Shown: in pieces, positions 7,599 to 15,932 of the stretch
Layout of the letters: each line of letters opens with the position of its first letter
Numbering within the stretch: position 1 is the first letter of the stretch
Origin: Pelomonas sp937871895
GTDB lineage: Bacteria > Pseudomonadota > Gammaproteobacteria > Burkholderiales > Burkholderiaceae_C
Strand: one strand, 5' to 3'
Assembly (NCBI RefSeq): GCF_046348265.1
Contig: NZ_JAXMEO010000013.1
DNA: 64,000 bases
Position numbers and translations under genes: made by a program
The notes under the pieces: model-generated
Databases searched by the model: none
What the model was told of the DNA's origin: nothing
Seen by the model: the letters and a program-made list of their open reading frames with translations, nothing else

Positions 7599-9662
7599 TT
7601 AGAAACGCAGCTGAGCGCCAACTGCCAAGGAGCGCCCCGGCTGTGGCGCCAGGCCGCGGATGGTTGCGGTGGCCGTGGCGTTGGTGGCGAGTTGGTTACC
7701 GAGGTTGTCGAGCTTCAGGTAGCCCAGCACGTCAAAGCGGTCCGCCCGCCACTGGCGCGTCAGGGCCAGGCGCCAGATTCCGCTGCCCGGGGTGGCGGAG
7801 TCGAGCACCGGCACCCGCGTCTGGCGCGCGGTGCCGCGCAGCTCCAGCCGGCCGGCCCAGGCGCCCCACTGGGCCTCCAGCCCCAGCATGGCGCGCAGCG
7901 GTGCGAGGCGGGGCAGGGGCTCGCCGGTGTCGCGGCGCTCGCCGCGCACGGCGTCGAGCTGGCTCAGGAGGGCCAGATGGAGGCCGGGCGCCCAGTCCGT
8001 GGTCGGCAGCGCGAAGCGGCCTTCCAACTCCACCCCGCGCAGCCGCGCCGGCACGCCCTCAAAGGCATAGACCGGGAAGCGCTCGCCCGCGTCGTCGACC
8101 TCCTCGCCAGTGGCAGCGAGGGCGATGTAGCGGTCAAAGCGCGTCTCGTAGACGTTGAAGTGCACGTGGCTGGCCTGGCCTTCCCACTTGAGGCCGAGGT
8201 CGAGGCCCCGAGCGCGTTCCAGCCCAAGGCCCATGTCGCCCCGCTCCACATTGCCGGTGGCCACGTGGATGCCGTTGGCGTAGAGCTCGTAGTAGGCCGG
8301 GGCGCGTTCGCTGCGGCTCAGATTGCTGCTGAACTGCCAGCCCTGGCCGAGCGGCAGCGTGGCGCCCAGGGCCAGGCTGCGTGGCTGGAAGCTGCGCGCT
8401 TGGGCGGGGCCGAACTTGGCGTCGCTGGCGTCAGCATCACCCTCGGAGCGGACGGTGACCCGCTCTTGCCGCAGGCCGGCGGTGAGCTGGGCGCCGCCGA
8501 GGTCGAGCTGCTCCAGCAGGAACACGCCGGTTTGCCGGGTGTGGGTGCTGGGCACAAAGGCCTCCTCGCCCAGGGCCGAGAAGTCGAGCTGCTCCCACTG
8601 GGCGCCAAAGACGCCGCTGAGCTTGGCCTGGCCCAGCGCCAGCGCGGCGTGGGTGGCCTCCAGCCGGCCGTCGCTGCCCTGGCTCTTGAAGGTGGTGCCC
8701 ACGGCGCCGTCGCCCTCCAGCTCCTGGTGCTGGTAGCGATTGCGGCTGGCCTGCCAGCTGAGCTTGGTGATGGCGCCGCCATTGCCTGCCCATTCACCCG
8801 CCGTGGCCACGCGTTGGCGCTGCATGCGGATGTTGACGTCCGGCTCGGCGGTGACGCCGTAGTGGTTGCGCAGGTCGTCCACCGAGACGCCGGCATAGCC
8901 GCTGCCAAAGAAGACCGAGCCGCCGAGTGCGCCGGCGCGGCCATCGCTCGCGGAGTTGCGCACGCTGGTGCGCCATTCGCCGTCGCTGTCGAAGCGGGGC
9001 GTGCGCTGGTCGCTGGCATCGCGGCCGGAGACGTCGGCATGCCAGCCCCAGCCGGTGTTGCTGCGGCCGCTGCCGCCGTCCAGCACCAGGGCGCCGCTGC
9101 GCTCCTGGGCCGCACCGCCCAGGCGCAGCTCGGCCGCGCCGGTCACGCCGGGCGTCAGGGTCTTGGGGATGCGGTTGTCCAGCAGGTTGACGACGCCGCC
9201 CAGCGCGTTGCCGCCATAGAGCAAGGCGGCCGGGCCGCGCAGCACCTCGATGCGGTCCACCACCAGCGGGTCCAGCGCCACGGCGTGGTCGAAGCTGAGG
9301 TTGGAGGCGTCCACCGAGGCGCCGGCATTGCTGAGGATGCGCACGCGGTCGCCGTCCAGGCCACGGATCACCGGCCGGCTGGCATTGGGCCCGAAGTTGG
9401 AGGCCGCCACACCGGGCATGCCGGACAGCGTGTCGCCGAGGTTGCTGCTGCGCTGCAGGACGAGGGCGTCGCCCTCCAGCGCGTCGGCCGGCAACGAGAG
9501 CGTGCCGCGCAGTGGGTTGCCGGTGACGACGACTTTGTCGAGGCTTTCCGGGGTGGGTTTGGCGGTGGATTGGGCAAAGGCCGGCGCCAGCTTGAACGGC
9601 AGGCAGACGCAGGCGGCGGCCAGCGCCACGTGGCGCCGGGCGAGGGGGAATCGTGACAACAT
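7599..9662 (-). CDS. TonB-dependent outer-membrane receptor (ZnuD-like)
   Basis: A 687-aa TonB-dependent receptor. A signal peptide spans about residues 1-31 (MLSRFPLARRHVAL...PAFAQ). A plug domain follows with the TonB-box-like DKVVVTGNP, and then the plug motifs RVRILSN, DRIEVLRGPAALLYGG and GGVVNLLD. The remainder is a 22-strand barrel ending in aromatic RF. The start was set at 9662 because a GGAG Shine-Dalgarno lies eight bases upstream and the signal peptide begins there. The plug wording SFDHAVALDPLVVDRIEVLRG resembles the ZnuD/zinc-type subgroup, but substrate assignment is inference. The upstream small His/Cys-rich exported protein on the same strand supports a metal theme. Confidence 0.88.
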   Translation of the reverse strand: MLSRFPLARRHVALAAACVCLPFKLAPAFAQSTAKPTPESLDKVVVTGNPLRGTLSLPADALEGDALVLQRSSNLGDTLSGMPGVAASNFGPNASRPVIRGLDGDRVRILSNAGASVDASNLSFDHAVALDPLVVDRIEVLRGPAALLYGGNALGGVVNLLDNRIPKTLTPGVTGAAELRLGGAAQERSGALVLDGGSGRSNTGWGWHADVSGRDASDQRTPRFDSDGEWRTSVRNSASDGRAGALGGSVFFGSGYAGVSVDDLRNHYGVTAEPDVNIRMQRQRVATAGEWAGNGGAITKLSWQASRNRYQHQELEGDGAVGTTFKSQGSDGRLEATHAALALGQAKLSGVFGAQWEQLDFSALGEEAFVPSTHTRQTGVFLLEQLDLGGAQLTAGLRQERVTVRSEGDADASDAKFGPAQARSFQPRSLALGATLPLGQGWQFSSNLSRSERAPAYYELYANGIHVATGNVERGDMGLGLERARGLDLGLKWEGQASHVHFNVYETRFDRYIALAATGEEVDDAGERFPVYAFEGVPARLRGVELEGRFALPTTDWAPGLHLALLSQLDAVRGERRDTGEPLPRLAPLRAMLGLEAQWGAWAGRLELRGTARQTRVPVLDSATPGSGIWRLALTRQWRADRFDVLGYLKLDNLGNQLATNATATATIRGLAPQPGRSLAVGAQLRF

Positions 9663-9760
9663 GAGAAAGGCTCCAGGCGCGCCGCTGCCCAAGGCCGGGC
9701 GCGGTCACGCAGCAGGCGCCGACGCGGCCGAATGAGGAAGGGCCAGCGCGGGGCGCGGGG

Positions 9761-10129
9761 TCAGGAAAGCAGGGCGGCAGACATCGCGTCTGCGCCCGGC
9801 GGGCCCCGTGCACCCCGGCGCCACAGCGGCGCCGCCGAGACCGCAGCTGGCGGCTGACCGACCGGCTGGACGCTGGCCGAGGCCTGCATCAGCATCGGCA
9901 GCCCCACGGGGCCGGGCGCACTGCCCGCCAGATGGGCGGCCGTGAGGCACAGATCGCACAGGTCCTGGACCAGGCCCTCGCTGCCTTCATGCTCGGCGGC
10001 ATGCGCCGCACCGCCGGTGGCGTGCGACAGCGTGTGCAGCCAGGCCGCGCCCTGTGCCAGGGGTAGCAGCAGCATCAATGCCAGCAACCAGCGCTGGGCA
10101 AAGGGTCGGACGCGAAGGGCGTGGAGCAT
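9761..10129 (-). CDS. Small His/Cys-containing exported protein (DUF2946-like)
   Basis: A 122-aa protein with one N-terminal hydrophobic segment (residues about 12-28, signal peptide or anchor). The short exported part holds several potential metal ligands: HTLSHA, HAAEHEG and CDLC...AAH. The architecture resembles DUF2946 proteins, small membrane-linked proteins often found beside metal-related TonB receptors. It lies 98 bases upstream of the TonB receptor start on the same strand, so co-transcription is likely. No Zur or Fur box was recognised upstream. A role in metal handling is inferred from context and composition only. Confidence 0.6.
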   Translation of the reverse strand: MLHALRVRPFAQRWLLALMLLLPLAQGAAWLHTLSHATGGAAHAAEHEGSEGLVQDLCDLCLTAAHLAGSAPGPVGLPMLMQASASVQPVGQPPAAVSAAPLWRRGARGPPGADAMSAALLS

Positions 10130-10164
10130 GGGCAGGCCGCAATCCTAAACTCGGGGCAAACACT

Positions 10165-10432
10165 AGGGCCTGTTAACACTACGGAAACGGGTCGCGTTGT
10201 GACCAAAGCGGCTGCAGGCAAGGCGCAAACCGCAAGTCGGGGTCGGCCCCCGACGAGGATTTGCAACGCCGCATGCGGCTGCTTTGGTCACAACCCTCCG
10301 GGAAGGCTCGCCGCAAGGGGCCACTCGGCGTTGCGTCTCTTGCCCGCACGCGAGTGCGGGCGGCAAGCCGCGCCTTGATTGGCCCCTTGCGGCGAGCCTT
10401 CGTGACCCATTTCCGTAGTGTTAATAGGCCCT
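10165..10432. repeat. 268-bp palindromic element with nested hairpins, copy 2
   Basis: The outer inverted repeats 10165-10193 and 10404-10432 match over 29 bases with two mismatches. Inside are two separate exact stems: 14 bp (10196-10209 with 10281-10294) and 20 bp (10303-10322 with 10381-10400). A further GC-rich hairpin around 10340-10366 lies within the second stem. The whole can fold into a three-way cruciform. It contains no gene. With short flanks it fills the 314-base gap between the exported-protein gene and the M20 hydrolase, ending only 11 bases before the hydrolase ATG. The 15-base word at 10254-10268 is shared, inverted, with the repeat at 7361-7523. Confidence 0.8.
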
Positions 10433-10443
10433 AAGCTTTCGTC

Positions 10444-11631
10444 ATGCAGTTGATCGACTCCATCCTGGCCGCAAGCGCCGAGATCACGGCCCTGCGGCGT
10501 GACATCCACCGCCACCCCGAGCTGTGCTTCCACGAGGAGCGCACCTCAGACCTCATCGCCCAGGCGCTGACCCAATGGGGCATCCCCGTGCACCGGGGCC
10601 TCGGCAAGACCGGCGTGGTGGGCGTGGTACGCAATGGCGATTCGCCCCGCGCCGTGGGCCTGCGGGCCGACATTGACGCCCTGCCCATCACCGAGCGCAA
10701 CAGCTTTCCCCACGCAAGCACCATTTCGGGGCGCATGCACGCTTGTGGGCATGACGGCCACACCGCCATGCTGCTGGCGGCCGCCAAGTACCTGGCCACG
10801 CACCGCAACTTTGATGGCACGGTCTACCTCGTCTTCCAGCCGGCCGAGGAGGGCGGCGGCGGTGCGCGCGAGATGATCAAGGACGGGCTCTTCGAGCGCT
10901 TCCCGATGGAGGCCATCTTTGGCGCCCACAACTGGCCGGGCCTGGCGGCAGGGCAGTTCGCGCTCAAGAGCGGGCCGGTGTTTGCCTCGTCCAACGAGTT
11001 CCGCATCACGCTGCGCGGCAAGGGCTGCCATGCCGCCATGCCGCACCTGGGCCTGGACCCAGTGCCGGCCGCCTGCCAGCTGGTGCAGGGCTTCCAGACC
11101 ATCGTCAGCCGCAACAAGCGGCCCATCGACCCCGGCGTCATCTCCGTCACCATGATCCAGGCCGGCGAGGCCACCAACGTCGTACCCGACAGCGTGGAGC
11201 TGCAGGGCACGGTGCGCACCTTCAGCCTGGAGCTGCTCGACCTCTTTGAGCGCCGCATGCGCGAGATGACGGAGCAGATGGCCGGCGCTTTCGAGCTGAC
11301 GGCGCAGTTCGAGTTCCGCCGCAACTACCCGCCCACCATCAACCACGCCGCCGAAACCGGCTTCGTGCGCGAGGTGCTGACCGGCATGGTGGGCGCCGAG
11401 AACGTGCTCGACTTCGAGCCCACCATGGGCGCCGAAGACTTCAGCTACTACTTGCTTGAAAAGCCCGGCTGCTACTTCCTGATCGGCAATGGCGACGGCG
11501 ACCACCGCAGCCTGGGCCACGGCCTCGGGCCTTGCACCCTGCACAACCCGAGCTACGACTTCAATGACGAGCTGATCCCGCTCGGGGGCTCCATGTGGGT
11601 GCGGCTGGCCGAAGCGTGGTTGAACCGCTGA
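10444..11631 (+). CDS. M20D-family amidohydrolase (hippurate/IAA-amino acid hydrolase-like)
   Basis: A 395-aa metallo-amidohydrolase of the M20D group, which cleaves N-acyl amino acids such as hippurate or N-acetylated substrates. Metal ligands are visible as MHACGHDGH (Cys101, His103), the Glu135-Glu136 pair in FQPAEEGGGGA, and His162 in GAHNW. The C-terminal glutamate/histidine region contains GAEDFSYYL and LHNPSYDF. A lid/dimerisation domain occupies roughly residues 180-290. There is no signal peptide, so it is cytoplasmic. The palindromic repeat ends 11 bases before the ATG, and no good Shine-Dalgarno lies between them, so expression may be shaped by the repeat. The exact substrate cannot be told from sequence. 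Confidence 0.92.
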   Translation: MQLIDSILAASAEITALRRDIHRHPELCFHEERTSDLIAQALTQWGIPVHRGLGKTGVVGVVRNGDSPRAVGLRADIDALPITERNSFPHASTISGRMHACGHDGHTAMLLAAAKYLATHRNFDGTVYLVFQPAEEGGGGAREMIKDGLFERFPMEAIFGAHNWPGLAAGQFALKSGPVFASSNEFRITLRGKGCHAAMPHLGLDPVPAACQLVQGFQTIVSRNKRPIDPGVISVTMIQAGEATNVVPDSVELQGTVRTFSLELLDLFERRMREMTEQMAGAFELTAQFEFRRNYPPTINHAAETGFVREVLTGMVGAENVLDFEPTMGAEDFSYYLLEKPGCYFLIGNGDGDHRSLGHGLGPCTLHNPSYDFNDELIPLGGSMWVRLAEAWLNR

Positions 11632-11822
11632 TCGAAACTTCGTGACTGTTGCGGCAGGCCCAAGCGAGCCGCCTGCCCGCGCTTTCATTCCGCCCGCGTT
11701 GCGAACAAATTGGCGTTCGCATGCACCGTCTTGGGTAGGACCAGCCGGTGCCATTCCTAGACTGCATCGCTTGACCGCGCCGCCCGGCCCGTGGGGGGCG
11801 CGGGGTCGAGAGGAATGCACGA

Positions 11823-13337
11823 GTGATGAAACGCCTTCTCTGGATGCTGCCCCTGCTGGCGATTGCGCTTGGCGCTGTGACCAGCTTCTGGTTCACACGC
11901 TCGACCAACGAGCTGCTCGACAACCTCGGGCGCACCGACAGCCCGGCGCTCGGGGCGGTGCAATCGCTGGCCTTTGGGCTCACCGCCGTCGCAGACGGCT
12001 ACAAGAGCGCCGCCGCCGCCGCTGACCAAGCCGCCCTGGACGGCGTGGCGCAAAAGGTGGCGCTGCTGCGCGACGAATTCAAGCGCTATGCCGCCGTGCC
12101 CGGCCGCGCCGAGGACGCCGCGCGCCTCTCGGCCGCCTTCGAGACCTACCAACAGGCCGCGAGCAAAGTGGCTGACATCCTCATCAAGGGCAAGGGCGGT
12201 GACGTGGGCGAGGCCGCTCAGGCCATGCAAGCCGCGCAAAAGCTGCTTGAGACCGACCTGACCCGCCAGAAGGAAGCCGCCCAGTCCCAACTGGACGACC
12301 ACATCGCCCAGACCCAGCGTCTGGTCCAGCGCGGCTTTGCGGCCAATGTGCTGGCCTCGGTGCTGATGCTGGCGCTGTCCATCGGGGTGTCGAGCTGGTC
12401 GGTGCGCGTGCTCAAGCGCCAGTTGGGCGGCCAGCCCGACGAGGCCACCGAGATCGTGCACCGCATCGCCAGTGGCGACCTCAGCACCCCGGTGCGCTTG
12501 CGCGACGCCAGCTCCGCCAGCCTGCTGGCCGCGATGAGCGAGATGCAGCATGGTCTCTCCGCCGTGATCGGCGACGTGCGCCAGGCCGTGCAGCGCGTGC
12601 ACACGGCGGCGGGCGCCATTGGCGACGGCAACAGCCTGCTGGCTGAGCGCTCCGAGCGCCAGAAGGAAAGCCTGCACGCCAGCGCGGCCAGCATCGACGA
12701 GCTGACCCGCTGGGTGCGCAGCAATGCCGACAGCGCCGAGCAAGCCCGCAAGCTTGCCGCACAGGCCAGCGTGGCGGCGGACGACGGCGGCCGCGCCGTG
12801 GCCGACGCCGTGACCGCCATGGGCCAGATCTCGGACCGCGCGCGCAAGATCGTCGAGATCACGTCATTGATCGACGGCATCGCCTTCCAGACCAACATCC
12901 TGGCGCTGAACGCCGCCGTCGAAGCCGCCCGCGCGGGCGAGCAGGGCCGGGGCTTCAACGTCGTGGCGGGCGAGGTGCGCTCGCTGGCGCAGCGCGCCAG
13001 TGCGGCAGCCAAAGAGATCAAGACCCTGATCGACGACTCGGCCGAGCGCATTGACGCCGGCGCCCGCCACGTCAACGAGGCCGGCGTGGTGATGGGCCGC
13101 CTGGTGGACTCGGTCAAGCAGGTGGGCCAACACATCGAGCAGATCTCGGGCGCCTCGGCCGAACAGCGGCGTGGCATCGAGCACGTCAACGCCATGGTGT
13201 CGGAGCTGACCGGCCACACCGATGACAACCACGCCCTGGTGGCTGAAGCCGGTCAGGCCTCGCAGACTTTGCAGCAGGTGGCCCGCCAGTTGGACGAAGC
13301 GGTGGGTCGCTTCCGGCTGGACGAGCGCCGCGCCTGA
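11823..13337 (+). CDS. Methyl-accepting chemotaxis protein
   Basis: A 504-aa chemoreceptor. An N-terminal membrane segment covers residues about 4-25, and a helical periplasmic region rich in Ala, Gln and Lys runs to about 178. A second membrane segment (about 180-200), a HAMP-like stretch, and a cytoplasmic coiled coil follow. The signalling tip is the near-invariant IAFQTNILALNAAVEAARAG followed by GFNVVAGEVRSLAQRA. No CheR-tethering pentapeptide is present at the C-terminus. The start is GTG at 11823 or the ATG three bases later; a GAGAGGA sequence lies just upstream. It is followed by a porin-like gene and a PstS-like gene on the same strand, suggesting the ligand is taken up or bound by those products. 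Confidence 0.93.
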   Translation: MMKRLLWMLPLLAIALGAVTSFWFTRSTNELLDNLGRTDSPALGAVQSLAFGLTAVADGYKSAAAAADQAALDGVAQKVALLRDEFKRYAAVPGRAEDAARLSAAFETYQQAASKVADILIKGKGGDVGEAAQAMQAAQKLLETDLTRQKEAAQSQLDDHIAQTQRLVQRGFAANVLASVLMLALSIGVSSWSVRVLKRQLGGQPDEATEIVHRIASGDLSTPVRLRDASSASLLAAMSEMQHGLSAVIGDVRQAVQRVHTAAGAIGDGNSLLAERSERQKESLHASAASIDELTRWVRSNADSAEQARKLAAQASVAADDGGRAVADAVTAMGQISDRARKIVEITSLIDGIAFQTNILALNAAVEAARAGEQGRGFNVVAGEVRSLAQRASAAAKEIKTLIDDSAERIDAGARHVNEAGVVMGRLVDSVKQVGQHIEQISGASAEQRRGIEHVNAMVSELTGHTDDNHALVAEAGQASQTLQQVARQLDEAVGRFRLDERRA

Positions 13338-13375
13338 TCCCTTTCTCCCTTGTTGAAGCAGTTGAAGGATTCCGC

Positions 13376-14390
13376 ATGATTCGAGCTTCCATGAAGCTGA
13401 CCCTCAGCGCACTCACGGCGCTGACCGTGGCCGCCCTGGCCCTGCCCGCGCGCGCTGTACGCCGAGCGCTGGCAGATCAAGCAGGAGACCAAGATCGGCG
13501 TGCAAGGCACCTACACCTTCAGCCCGAAGCTCTCGGCCACGGCCCAGGTGGTGGGGCGCGGGGTGGACGGCGTGAAGGCGGGCCTGGAGTGGGCCTACCT
13601 GTCCTACGACCTGAACGACAGCTGGACCCTGCAAGTGGGCCGCAAGCGCCTGCCGATTTACTACTACTCCGACTTCCAGGACGTGGGCTTTGCCTACACC
13701 TGGGTGCGCCCGCCTACCGACCTCTACGGCTGGGAGATCGTCAACTACAACGGCGTCAACGCCACCTACCGGGGCGACTGGGGCGGCTGGGCGGCCAAGA
13801 CCAATCTCTTCTTCGGCCGTGAGAACAGCCGTGACAACCTGATGCAGCGGCTCTACTACGACGAGCCCCAGGACGTGACCTGGAAGAACATCGTCGGCGG
13901 CGACCTGGTGCTCTCGCGCGGCATCCTGACCGTGCGTGGCACCTACATCCAGTCCGACGTGCAGCAGTGGGACCGCACGACCGGCGAGCGCGTCACACCC
14001 GCGAGCGATTCGTCCAAGTCAGCCGAGAAACAGCGCATCTACGGCGTGTCGGCCAACCTCGACATCGACGAGTGGTTCGTGCGCAGCGAGTACAGCGTCT
14101 TCGACCGCAACGGCTACAGCTACAAGTCCAAGGCCTACATGCTGGGCGTGGGGCGCCGCTTTGGCGACTTCACGGCCATGCTGACGCACACCCGCTACGC
14201 CGAGACCAACCGCTTCACGCCCGACGCCATCCAGCGCGACAGCGGCGACTCCGCCACGCTGCGCTACGAGCTCGGCCCCTCCACCGCGCTGAAGCTGCAG
14301 TGGGACCGCTTCCGCGACCGTTCGGGCGCGGACCTGTCCTACGTCGGCAACTCGCGCCTGCTGTCGGTCTCGATCGACACGCTGTTCTAA
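13376..14390 (+). CDS. Porin-like outer-membrane beta-barrel protein, frameshifted in signal peptide
   Basis: The first frame (13376 to about 13456) encodes a clean signal peptide, MKLTLSALTALTVAALALPARA, behind a GAAGGA ribosome site. The mature barrel (LYAERWQIKQETK onwards) is in another frame and runs to 14390 with many amphipathic strands and a terminal Phe. The frames join if one GC unit is restored in the CCCGCGCGCGCTG tract around 13445-13457, giving PARALYAERW. The result would be a roughly 338-residue outer-membrane protein. The barrel sequence itself has no stop, so the gene looks recently broken, phase-variable or mis-sequenced. Its neighbours are a chemoreceptor and a PstS-like protein. 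No specific porin family could be named. Confidence 0.75.
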
Positions 14391-14405
14391 GCCAGGGAGG
14401 GACGC

Positions 14406-14840
14406 ATGCAACTCAAGCACATCGCCCGTTCTCGTGGCCTTCGCTCAGTCTGGATGTTGGCCGCCCTGCTGGCGAGCGGCACGGCCGGCGCCGAGCCGGT
14501 GCTCGTCGTCAACGCCGCCTTCACCGCCGCGCTGGACGACGAAGCCGCCGCCAAGATCTTCCTGCGCCAGGTCAAGACCCTGCCCGACGGCACGCCGGCC
14601 AGCCCCGTGACGCAAAAGGAGGGCCCCACCACCGAGGCTTTCCGCAGCCATGTGCTCAAGAAGAACGCCTCGCAGCTCAAGGCCTATTGGGCCCAGCAGG
14701 TCTTCACCGGCGGCGGCAAGCCTCCGCCGGAACTGGACGGCGACGACGCCGTGCTCAAGCACGTGGCCGACACACCCGGCGGCATTGGCTACGTGGAGAG
14801 TGGCAAGACCCGTGCTGGCGTGCGCGTGATCAAGCGCTGA
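14406..14840 (+). CDS. Small PstS-like periplasmic binding protein
   Basis: A 144-aa exported protein with a signal peptide ending near SGTAGA (about residue 29). It is followed by a single-lobe sequence typical of short phosphate-ABC-transporter-substrate-binding-like proteins. Features include EAAAKIFLRQVKTLPDG, a central HVLKKNASQLKAYW helix, and the C-terminal signature ADTPGGIGYVE. It is far shorter than true PstS (about 330 aa) and lacks the second lobe, so it is unlikely to be a transporter component. Proteins of this kind often lie beside chemoreceptors and porin-like genes, as here, and may present an anion to the receptor. It starts 15 bases after the porin stop with a GGGAGGGA Shine-Dalgarno. 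Confidence 0.75.
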   Translation: MQLKHIARSRGLRSVWMLAALLASGTAGAEPVLVVNAAFTAALDDEAAAKIFLRQVKTLPDGTPASPVTQKEGPTTEAFRSHVLKKNASQLKAYWAQQVFTGGGKPPPELDGDDAVLKHVADTPGGIGYVESGKTRAGVRVIKR

Positions 14841-14892
14841 ACCTACACTGCCGACCCCGGCCGGGCCCATTGCCTGCGCCGGTGGTTTGCAG

Positions 14893-15453
14893 ATGTCCAC
14901 GCCTTCATCCGACACCGTCCTCCAAGAGACCCAGCATTGGCTGGTGCAGGCCGTCATCGGCCTCAACCTCTGCCCCTTTGCCAAGGCGGTGCACGTCAAG
15001 AACGGCATCCGCTACGTGGTGAGCGCGGCCACCGAGCCGGAGGCACTGCTGAAAGAGCTGGCGCACGAGCTCTTGCTGCTGCAGCGCAGCGACCCCGACG
15101 AGGTCGAGACCACGCTGCTGATCCACCCGCAGGTGCTGACGGACTTTCTCGACTTCAACGACTTCCTGGCAGCCGCCGATGGCCTCGTCGAGGAGCTGGA
15201 GCTGGACGGCGAGTTGCAGGTGGCAAGCTTCCACCCCGACTACCAGTTCGACGGCACCGAGCCCGGCGACATCAGCAACTTCAGCAACCGCTCGCCTTAC
15301 CCGACGCTGCACCTGCTGCGTGAGGAGAGCATTGCGCGCGCCGTGGAGGCCATGCCGGACACCGACCGCATCTTCGAGACCAATATCGCGACGCTGGAGA
15401 AGCTGGGCCTGGCGGGCTGGCTCGCTCTTGGATTGCGCGGCCCTACTCCTTGA
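14893..15453 (+). CDS. DUF1415 family protein
   Basis: A 186-aa cytoplasmic protein of the DUF1415 family, function unknown. Recognisable segments are GLNLCPFAK near residue 25, the central SFHPDYQFDG, and NRSPYPTLHLLREESI. The ATG at 14893 is preferred over an in-frame TTG six bases upstream because family members begin just before the conserved TxHWLVQAVIGLNLCPFA block. The Cys and His residues around LCPFAKAVH could be functional, but nothing is established. The gene overlaps the 3' end of a small leftward gene by 11 bases. Confidence 0.88.
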   Translation: MSTPSSDTVLQETQHWLVQAVIGLNLCPFAKAVHVKNGIRYVVSAATEPEALLKELAHELLLLQRSDPDEVETTLLIHPQVLTDFLDFNDFLAAADGLVEELELDGELQVASFHPDYQFDGTEPGDISNFSNRSPYPTLHLLREESIARAVEAMPDTDRIFETNIATLEKLGLAGWLALGLRGPTP

Positions 15454-15802
15454 CCCAGGACAGGCTGGCGCTGCTGCGCTTGCCTTGCGACGAGCGCGCG
15501 CGGTGCACGGCGTCCATGCCGGACTTGCCGCCGTTCCAGGCCGCGATCAAGAGCTGGCTCACGTCCTCGCGCGAGAAGCTCTCCAGGTCAGGCCGGCACT
15601 GCTTGATGGCCACGGCCAGCAGCTCGCGAGGCACGCCCTGGTGGGTGGCCAGCACGGTGATGAGGGCCGTGAACAGGTCGGGGTAGGCGGTGCACAGGGT
15701 CTGGATGCGGTGCATCGAATCGGCCGGTGCATTGCGGGCGCCAGGCAGCATCCAGTCCAGGGCAAGTTCGGTGGGGCTTGGAAGGGCGGTGGTGGGCGTC
15801 AT
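15443..15802 (-). CDS. Hypothetical protein, 119 aa
   Basis: No family is recognised. The product is a soluble, mostly helical protein without signal peptide or membrane segment. The C-terminal third is basic and serine-rich (VHRARSSQGKRSSAS). The frame shows the strong GC-rich third-position bias of a real gene, and the ATG at 15802 faces the response-regulator gene across a 130-base divergent gap. Its 3' end overlaps the DUF1415 gene convergently. A role in the adjacent signalling genes is possible but not shown. Confidence 0.6.
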   Translation of the reverse strand: MTPTTALPSPTELALDWMLPGARNAPADSMHRIQTLCTAYPDLFTALITVLATHQGVPRELLAVAIKQCRPDLESFSREDVSQLLIAAWNGGKSGMDAVHRARSSQGKRSSASLSWVKE

Positions 15803-15932
15803 GGCGTCACTCCGTCAGCGTCTGGCTCGATGGCGGCCACTTCGGGGCCTGGTGTTCGCGGACCGGCAATTCGGCACACTCAGGGCGTTCGGCAAAGGGC
15901 GGCACGCCAGCGGCCCGCCGACACTCGCAAGC

